Of a stretch of 9,597 bases of DNA, positions 5,363 to 9,597 are shown one piece after another. Below the pieces are notes generated by a model, which saw only the letters and a program-made list of their open reading frames with translations, was not told where the DNA came from and did no database searches. This stretch comes from Vampirovibrionales bacterium (GTDB taxonomy: Bacteria > Cyanobacteriota > Vampirovibrionia > Vampirovibrionales > JAGQHJ01), in assembly GCA_025451145.1 (NCBI GenBank), contig JANWKX010000018.1, positions 1 through 9,597 on the forward strand, given 5' to 3'. The position numbers and the translations under genes are program-made. Position 1 is the stretch's first letter; every line of letters begins with the position of its first letter.

Positions 5363-6329
5363 AGACGGCCCCAACCAGTTGCGAAGGTGCTTCAGCCATG
5401 GGCCGCATGCCCAGTTTGTTCATCAGCTCGTGATCGGCATCGATACCTGGATTTGGTGTGGTTAAAAGCTTTTCGCCTGTAAAAATAGAGTTTGCGCCTG
5501 CTAAAAAACAAAGGGCTTGTGCTTCCTGACTCAATTGAGTCCGCCCTGCCGAGAGGCGAACAATGGCTTGAGGAATTGCGATCCGGGTTGTAGCAATGGT
5601 TCTCACCAGATCAAAAGGATCAATGGGGGGCTGTTCTCCTAAGGGTGTACCTTCAACGGGCACCAGGGCATTAATGGGAACCGATTCCGGCTGAGGATCC
5701 ATTTCTGCCAGGACCTGAATAAAGCGAATCCTATCCTGGAGGCTTTCGCCAAGTCCAATAATCCCGCCACAGCAAACTTGAATCCCGGCTTGGCGAACGT
5801 TTTCAATGGTGTTGAGACGATCTTCAAACGTCCGTGTGGTAATAATTTCCGAATAATATTCTGGAGAAGTATCAATATTATGGTTATAAGCCGTGAGTCC
5901 TGCTTCTTTAAGACGGGCTGCCTGATTGACATTCAACATGCCTAGGGTCACACAGGCTTCCATATCCAGTGAGCGAACCATTCTCACCAGGTCCAGCACA
6001 TGATCAAAGTCCTTGCCCTCACGAACTTCTCGCCATGCGGCTCCCATGCAAAGGCGTGTTGAACCGGCTTGTTTAGCAGACAAGGCCTGATCTTTAATTT
6101 CGTCCAGTGTTGGAAGTGACCAAGTATCAATTCCTGTGTTATAACGGGCGCTTTGCGGGCAATAGGCACAATCTTCAGGGCAATTGCCGGATTTGATATT
6201 AGACAAGGTGCAAAACTGAACCTGCTCGGGATCATGGAATTGGCGATGGACCTGTTGCGCCTTAAAAATGAGGTTTGGTAATGAGTCGTTATAGAGTTCA
6301 GTCAGGGATGCCACCGTCCAGGATGCCAT
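5361..6329 (-). CDS. bioB: biotin synthase BioB
   Basis: BioB is a radical S-adenosylmethionine enzyme that inserts sulfur into dethiobiotin, the last step of biotin synthesis. Numbering here is from the upstream possible start at 6362. The [4Fe-4S] motif CPEDCAYC gives C61, C65 and C68. The [2Fe-2S] ligands match those of E. coli BioB (C97, C128, C188, R260) as C105, C137, C197 and R269. YNHNIDTSPEYY (159-170) and NALVPVEGTPL (231-241) are further family signatures. I prefer the ATG at 6329, giving 322 residues, because GAGAGGG (6345-6339) stands nine bases before it; the earlier ATGs at 6362 and 6347 lack a site. No other bio gene is present here, so bioB is solitary. The upstream DNA is strongly folded and may carry regulation. 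Confidence 0.97.
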   Translation of the reverse strand: MASWTVASLTELYNDSLPNLIFKAQQVHRQFHDPEQVQFCTLSNIKSGNCPEDCAYCPQSARYNTGIDTWSLPTLDEIKDQALSAKQAGSTRLCMGAAWREVREGKDFDHVLDLVRMVRSLDMEACVTLGMLNVNQAARLKEAGLTAYNHNIDTSPEYYSEIITTRTFEDRLNTIENVRQAGIQVCCGGIIGLGESLQDRIRFIQVLAEMDPQPESVPINALVPVEGTPLGEQPPIDPFDLVRTIATTRIAIPQAIVRLSAGRTQLSQEAQALCFLAGANSIFTGEKLLTTPNPGIDADHELMNKLGMRPMAEAPSQLVGAV

Positions 6330-6338
6330 GAAGAAATA

Positions 6339-6345
6339 CCCTCTC
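6339..6345 (-). promoter_or_regulatory. ribosome binding site that sets the bioB start
   Basis: GAGAGGG on the minus strand (6345-6339) lies nine bases before the ATG at 6329. It is the only good ribosome site among the three possible ATGs, so it decides the start. Confidence 0.65.
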
Positions 6346-6387
6346 ATGCTTTCGATGCTCACACTTTAGCACAAAAATCCCGATATC

Positions 6388-6435
6388 GAAGAGACGGCTT
6401 GCCCGTCCAACCGGCCAAAGGCAGGCAGCCTCTTC
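6388..6435 (-). promoter_or_regulatory. structured region in the presumed bioB leader
   Basis: GAAGAG (6388-6393) and CTCTTC (6430-6435) form a closing stem around inner pairing elements, including the hairpin GACGG/CCGTC (6393-6397 and 6403-6407; its first G is shared with the closing stem, so the two compete at that base). On the minus strand a five-T run follows 11 bases after the closing stem. This could be the leader of the bioB mRNA, perhaps with attenuation. No biotin riboswitch class is known to me, so the role is open. Confidence 0.3.
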
Positions 6436-6447
6436 CCTATTTTGATA

Positions 6448-6483
6448 AAACAACCTAAAATAGTGCTGTTCTTTAGGTTGTTT
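6448..6483. repeat. 12-bp perfect inverted repeat between bioB and the membrane protein gene
   Basis: AAACAACCTAAA (6448-6459) and TTTAGGTTGTTT (6472-6483) are perfect 12-bp arms around a 12-base spacer. The repeat lies in the control region of two divergent genes, 35 bases before the plus-strand ATG. Half-sites about 24 bases centre to centre fit a dimeric repressor. It could also fold in RNA, but the T-tract after it is weak (TTTATATT). The arms differ from the known BirA operator pattern. Confidence 0.55.
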
Positions 6484-6502
6484 ATATTAATACAAACGAT
6501 TT

Positions 6503-6508
6503 AGGAGG
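6503..6508 (+). promoter_or_regulatory. strong ribosome binding site of the membrane protein gene
   Basis: AGGAGG, the consensus, stands nine bases before the ATG at 6518. It is the strongest ribosome site in the window and suggests efficient translation. Confidence 0.75.
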
Positions 6509-6517
6509 AGAGTATTC

Positions 6518-6982
6518 ATGCGTATCAATTGGGGACCGACTGTCACGGCCGGAATAACGGCTAGTGCAGCGATCGTGATTTTTATGATCGTTATTCCGCA
6601 AATCATGGGCATGGGCATGATTGATGTAACCCGGGATATGGGTAATGTCTTCAATCAGGGTTCACCCTATATTGCAGGTGCTGTTGCCCTCTCCATCCTA
6701 GGGATTGTTTGGGCCATGGTATATTCATCCATCCAAAGCCTGTTGCCAGGAAATTATATTAGTAAAGGCCTGGTTTACGGCGTTATCGTCGGGCTATTCT
6801 CAATGGTGCTTCTGCCCCAGATTATTGAAAGTATGCATGGGATGATTAGTGGATTGGGAAGCTATGAAGCCATTCCATTTTCAATGAATCTCCAGACGCT
6901 GATTGCCTTGACTGCTTATATGGCTTTCGGAATTGTACTGGCGCTCAACCTGAACACACCAGATGTGGTTGAAAGCCACTAA
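6518..6982 (+). CDS. four-helix integral membrane protein, unknown function
   Basis: This 154-residue protein has four predicted membrane helices at about 8-30, 50-71, 82-102 and 124-146, short loops, and a short polar tail (LNTPDVVESH). Methionine and glycine are frequent (MGMGM at 30-34, SMHGMISGLG at 105-114). The pattern of small residues and the PG-x-x-x-KGLVYG stretch (77-88) resemble small uncharacterised membrane families such as DUF6789, but this is a weak likeness seen by eye. It has no signal peptidase site and no catalytic motif that I can see. The gene has a consensus ribosome site, its own upstream inverted repeat and a strong terminator, so it is probably a single-gene transcript. 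It diverges from bioB, which raises the untested idea of a membrane component linked to biotin. Confidence 0.85.
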   Translation: MRINWGPTVTAGITASAAIVIFMIVIPQIMGMGMIDVTRDMGNVFNQGSPYIAGAVALSILGIVWAMVYSSIQSLLPGNYISKGLVYGVIVGLFSMVLLPQIIESMHGMISGLGSYEAIPFSMNLQTLIALTAYMAFGIVLALNLNTPDVVESH

Positions 6983-7006
6983 GAAAAAGCTCAAAACAAA
7001 AACTTT

Positions 7007-7037
7007 AATACAGCCTCCTAAGAGGCTGTATTTTTTT
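7007..7037 (+). terminator. intrinsic terminator of the membrane protein gene
   Basis: AATACAGCCTC (7007-7017) pairs perfectly with GAGGCTGTATT (7022-7032) around the loop CTAA, and the stem runs into seven T (7031-7037). It begins 25 bases after the stop codon. This is the clearest terminator in the window. Confidence 0.93.
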
Positions 7038-7156
7038 AGGCTACCTTTTCCTTAGAATCCTTTTAAAGAATCTATTTTAAACGTGATCGAGGGCTAAAAA
7101 TACTTAAAGGCAATATGAATGGCCAATAGGCAATTTTTGCAAGCGTGTGTTTTTCA

Positions 7157-7170
7157 TATGAGATATCATA
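7157..7170. repeat. small palindrome TATGA-GATA-TCATA
   Basis: Five-base arms (7157-7161 and 7166-7170) flank GATA, about 45 bases before the ATG at 7216. It could be part of a promoter or an operator of that gene. It is short and AT-rich, so chance is a fair explanation. The rest of 7038-7200 shows nothing else I can support. Confidence 0.2.
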
Positions 7171-7215
7171 CTTTCTTTCATTGAATCATCAATCAGCCTA
7201 TTGGGAGTATCAGCT

Positions 7216-7509
7216 ATGTCGATTCGTTTTTCCGCCGGTGCTTATTTCTTTAATGCGGGTCAACAACCCGAAAAGCTCATGGCAGCCTATTCAAAGCAAG
7301 CAGGCGTATCAATAGAGCCTCGATTTAATAACAATTCTGGGTTGGGTTCATTTGGACATGGTGTTTTCGGCGTGAACGAAAACTATATGACGGCACAAGC
7401 AGCTTTAGCGGTTAGCAAGGAATCTGGAGCCCCGCTACTCTACGTTCCGGGCGAGTTAGGAGACGGTGCTAAGAGCCAAATTGCAGGTCGGTTTAGCCAG
7501 ATTGGGTAA
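7216..7509 (+). CDS. small protein of unknown function
   Basis: This 98-codon gene gives a 97-residue protein that I do not recognise. It begins MSIRFSAGAYFFNAGQQPEK, has a polar Gly/Asn-rich centre (RFNNNSGLGSFGHGVFGVNEN), then an alanine-rich helix-like part and a hydrophobic strand (APLLYVPGELG). It has no signal peptide, membrane helix or cysteine. The ATG at 7216 is preferred because GGGAG (7203-7207) stands eight bases before it; a TTG at 7201 would add five residues but lacks a site. It follows the terminator of the membrane protein gene by almost 180 bases and should have its own promoter, which I could not define. It ends five bases from the end of the exported-protein gene on the other strand. 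Confidence 0.7.
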   Translation: MSIRFSAGAYFFNAGQQPEKLMAAYSKQAGVSIEPRFNNNSGLGSFGHGVFGVNENYMTAQAALAVSKESGAPLLYVPGELGDGAKSQIAGRFSQIG

Positions 7510-7514
7510 AAATT

Positions 7515-8153
7515 TTAATTGATCCGGCTGGAAACAACCTTGAAGAGAACTGGCTGTATCCCTTTTCCGTAGAGCTTAAAGGTGAACTCGTCCATCGGGG
7601 CAATTTTATCAAAGTTGTAGGTATAGGTATTCACTGCCGTAAAAGGACTGTCTTTGACATCGCCTTCCTTGTTGGCCAAATATTGTTGAACCGTTTTATC
7701 GGGATATAGGGTAAAGTTCTGACCTCGACCAAATCCCTCGATCACGGCATAGTAATTTTTGGCAAATCCAGAGTTGTCTCCATAGAGTGAAACTATAAAT
7801 TTGACGGTTTGATGGGTCCAGATGTAGTCGAGGTCTTTGTGAATTTTCTTCCGGGCCTTTTTGACATCTTCCGCAGAGGGATCGTTGGTCATGTCCAGAT
7901 GGCGAACGCTTTTGGCAATGTCCATGTAGGGCGTATAGATATTTAACAACGCACCATTCGCGCCTTCTTTCCAATTGCCATCCAGAAGTTCGCTCAATCC
8001 CAACTTTTTGGTACGAAGTCCCTGTTCAATGGCCTCATTAATGGTAGAGTCTGATAGGCTCACCAAGGCTAAAGCCTGAAGGCTTGTGAACGATACTGTT
8101 ATCAGGAGTAAAAGACTGAAAATAATGCTGAAGATTTTAAATCTTGAAAACAC
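7515..8153 (-). CDS. exported protein of unknown function
   Basis: This 212-residue protein has a typical Sec signal peptide: basic start MFSRFK, hydrophobic core IFSIIFSLLLLITV and a probable signal peptidase I site after ALA at 27-29. No lipobox cysteine is present, and the protein has no cysteine at all. The mature part begins with a helical region (33-110) with many charged residues (DPSAEDVKKARKKIHKDLDY), then alternates in a way that suggests a beta-rich C-terminal half (FIVSLYGD, FTLYPD, NTYTYNFDKI, EFTFKLYG, VLFKVVSS). I know no matching family. Its place in the periplasm or outside is inferred from the signal peptide. The start is GTG at 8153, with AGGAG (8168-8164) ten bases before it. 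The gene diverges from deoB. Confidence 0.82.
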   Translation of the reverse strand: MFSRFKIFSIIFSLLLLITVSFTSLQALALVSLSDSTINEAIEQGLRTKKLGLSELLDGNWKEGANGALLNIYTPYMDIAKSVRHLDMTNDPSAEDVKKARKKIHKDLDYIWTHQTVKFIVSLYGDNSGFAKNYYAVIEGFGRGQNFTLYPDKTVQQYLANKEGDVKDSPFTAVNTYTYNFDKIAPMDEFTFKLYGKGIQPVLFKVVSSRIN

Positions 8154-8163
8154 GGGGGGCTTT

Positions 8164-8168
8164 CTCCT
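8164..8168 (-). promoter_or_regulatory. ribosome binding site supporting a GTG start
   Basis: AGGAG on the minus strand (8168-8164) lies ten bases before the GTG at 8153. It supports GTG as the start and a full-length signal peptide. Confidence 0.6.
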
Positions 8169-8249
8169 AGGTTGATTCAGGTTTACCGGACGCTTGTTTT
8201 ATTTTATTCTAAAATAGGATTGGTCAAAACAACAAGGTGGGTTGCGCAC

Positions 8250-9497
8250 ATGAAAAAAAGAGCGATTGTGATTGTCATTGATGCGTTAGGCGTGGGCGCC
8301 TTACCGGATGCAGGCGATTATAACGACAGTTTAAGCGCAAATACCTTAGGAAATATTGATAGCCATATGGCGCATTTCAACCTTCCCAACATGGCTTCTT
8401 TGGGGCTGGGGCATATCATCCCGATGCGAAATATCAAGCCAACCGAAGAACCAAAAGGTTTATTTGGCAAGATGATGGAGCGTTCCGAGGGAAAGGATAC
8501 CACCACTGGCCATTGGGAAATGATGGGCATTTACTTGAAGAAGCCCTTTCGGGTTTACCCCAACGGATTCCCTGAAGATGTCATCAACGCATTTATTGAA
8601 CGTACCGGTTGTCAATCCATTTACGGAAATGTGCCTGCTTCGGGCACGGCGATAATTGATCAGTATGGGTCTCAGCATCTTGAAACCGGCTACCCAATTG
8701 TCTATACCAGCGCAGACAGCGTCTTCCAAATTGCGGCCCATGTGGAGAAAGTTCCCTTATCCACGCTATATCACTGGTGCTCGGTAGCTCGCGAGTTATT
8801 GCAAGGAGAACACGAAGTCTCCCGTGTCATTGCAAGACCCTTTATCGGTGAGCCTGGGCATTTTCAACGACTAGGAGGCGATCGCCGAGATTATGCCGTC
8901 CCGCCGCCTCCCGGAAGTTGTTTGGACATCGTTAAACAGCACCAAGGCGTCACATTGGCCATTGGTAAAATCGAGGATATCTTTTGCCAGGTGGGTGTCA
9001 CCCATGCCATCCACACCAACGGCAACACCCATGGTCTTGAAATTACAGAACAAGCCCTGAAAAATCAGCTTTCGTTGCCGGATTTAGTGAATGATAAAGA
9101 TAATCCCCCTCAATTTGATGAAGATAAGCAGTTTATTTTTGTCAATTTAGTCGATACAGACATGAAGTACGGCCATCGCCGTGATGTTGCCGGTTATGCC
9201 CATGCCCTGGAAGAAATCGACGCGGCCATTGGACGCTATCTCAAGGACCTGGGACCTGGTGATCTCTTGATGCTCACAGGTGATCATGGCTGTGATCCAA
9301 CGGCTCCCGGAAGCGATCACACTCGCGAATATGTGCCCATCCTGGCCTATTCTCCTGCTTTGGACGCCAAAAATTTGGGCATTCGTGAAAGCTTTGCCGA
9401 TATTGGTAAAACAGTCCTGGATTGGTTGGAGATACCCTCATCGGATTTTCCGGGAAACAGTATTTTCCAAAGCCAGCCCCATAAAGTCGGTGCGTAA
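8250..9497 (+). CDS. deoB: phosphopentomutase DeoB
   Basis: DeoB interconverts ribose 1-phosphate and ribose 5-phosphate (and the deoxy forms), linking nucleoside breakdown to central metabolism in the cytoplasm. It belongs to the alkaline phosphatase superfamily with two Mn ions. From the ATG at 8250 the protein has 415 residues, close to the usual 390-410. The metal and catalytic residues are in order: D11 in VIDALGVGALPDA, the phosphorylated T85 in GKDTTTGHWE (81-90), D304 and H309 in NLVDTDMKYGHRRD (299-312), D345/H346 in LTGDHGCDPT (342-351), and H357 in SDHTREYVP (355-363). AAGGTGG (8234-8240) stands nine bases before this ATG; an in-frame TTG at 8172 would add 26 residues unlike the family. 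No purine nucleoside phosphorylase gene is seen here. A gene follows after 34 bases and may share its transcript. Confidence 0.97.
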   Translation: MKKRAIVIVIDALGVGALPDAGDYNDSLSANTLGNIDSHMAHFNLPNMASLGLGHIIPMRNIKPTEEPKGLFGKMMERSEGKDTTTGHWEMMGIYLKKPFRVYPNGFPEDVINAFIERTGCQSIYGNVPASGTAIIDQYGSQHLETGYPIVYTSADSVFQIAAHVEKVPLSTLYHWCSVARELLQGEHEVSRVIARPFIGEPGHFQRLGGDRRDYAVPPPPGSCLDIVKQHQGVTLAIGKIEDIFCQVGVTHAIHTNGNTHGLEITEQALKNQLSLPDLVNDKDNPPQFDEDKQFIFVNLVDTDMKYGHRRDVAGYAHALEEIDAAIGRYLKDLGPGDLLMLTGDHGCDPTAPGSDHTREYVPILAYSPALDAKNLGIRESFADIGKTVLDWLEIPSSDFPGNSIFQSQPHKVGA

Positions 9498-9531
9498 CCT
9501 AAGATAGGTGTTGAGAAGCAAGGTGTTACGG

Positions 9532-9597
9532 GTGAAAAAAGCAGTTCTGTATTTGTTCATAGGATTCATGACCGTTGGTTTTTGCGCCTTGTCTTTC
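9532..9597 (+). CDS. start of a protein with a signal peptide, cut by the window edge
   Basis: Only 22 codons are visible from GTG at 9532: MKKAVLYLFIGFMTVGFCAL and two more residues. The basic MKK followed by a long hydrophobic run is a classic signal peptide or membrane anchor. The cysteine at position 18 is not in a clear lipobox. AAGGTG (9520-9525) stands six bases before the GTG; a second in-frame GTG at 9523 is possible. It lies 34 bases after deoB without a terminator between, so cotranscription is likely. In Firmicutes deoB is often followed by a D-Ala-D-Ala carboxypeptidase gene, but nothing visible here identifies the product. Confidence 0.6.
   Translation, partial: MKKAVLYLFIGFMTVGFCALSF

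Noticed and set aside
5639..5932. 97-codon minus-strand frame inside bioB
   Set aside because: It is a second frame on the same strand within conserved BioB sequence, with no ribosome site.
6448..6483. BirA-type biotin operator upstream of bioB
   Set aside because: The arms read AACAACCTAA/TTAGGTTGTT and not the TTGTWAACC/GGTTWACAA pattern, although spacing and place would suit.
8194..8215. deoB promoter from TTGTTT and TAAAAT
   Set aside because: The spacer is only ten bases. TTTACC/TATTCT nearby has a 17-base spacer but poor hexamers, so no promoter is claimed.
1..9597. Defence island, prophage, transposon or CRISPR array
   Set aside because: No transposase, integrase, phage, nuclease-toxin or regularly spaced repeats are seen; the recognised genes are ordinary chromosomal functions.

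Overview
The window reads as chromosomal DNA of a Gram-negative bacterium related to cyanobacteria, possibly the non-photosynthetic Vampirovibrionia/Melainabacteria side. This placement is inference. It rests on the DprA-like Rossmann protein at 737-1339, whose layout and 'VTAFYLD'-type C-terminus recall a family I know mainly from cyanobacteria, and on the PcrA helicase, which has a cyanobacterial-looking insertion between motifs II and III. A Kdo hydroxylase homologue suggests a Kdo-containing lipopolysaccharide. Base composition is moderate and even, and I see no transposase, integrase, phage, CRISPR or toxin-antitoxin signature.

Layout. Positions 1-562 have no secure gene. The left edge holds a possible partial reading frame on the minus strand that conflicts with a terminator-like hairpin, and the rest is rich in inverted and direct repeats. 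A minus-strand tRNA-Ala(UGC) lies at 563-635. The DprA-like gene (737-1339, minus) diverges from pcrA (1451-3847, plus) across a gap with overlapping promoter-like elements. A small minus-strand gene (3898-4095) encodes a 65-residue protein with two copies of a PDREDTL motif. Next come the Kdo hydroxylase gene (4385-5350, plus) and, tail to tail, biotin synthase bioB (5361-6329, minus). Divergent from bioB, across a long perfect inverted repeat, is a four-helix membrane protein (6518-6982, plus) with a strong terminator. It is followed by an unrecognised 97-residue protein (7216-7509, plus), an exported 212-residue protein (7515-8153, minus), phosphopentomutase deoB (8250-9497, plus), and the start of a gene for a signal-peptide-bearing protein that leaves the window (9532-, plus).

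How the genes work together. They mostly do not form one pathway. DNA repair (PcrA), LPS sugar modification (Kdo hydroxylase), biotin synthesis (BioB) and nucleoside salvage (DeoB) sit as single genes on alternating strands, so most are probably transcribed alone. The only likely cotranscribed pair is deoB with the gene at the right edge. I found no convincing new multi-gene system. The items most worth a second look are the PDREDTL-repeat protein, the 12-bp inverted repeat between bioB and the membrane protein gene, the structured bioB leader, the repeat-rich DNA around 200-530, and the two unrecognised proteins at 7216-8153.
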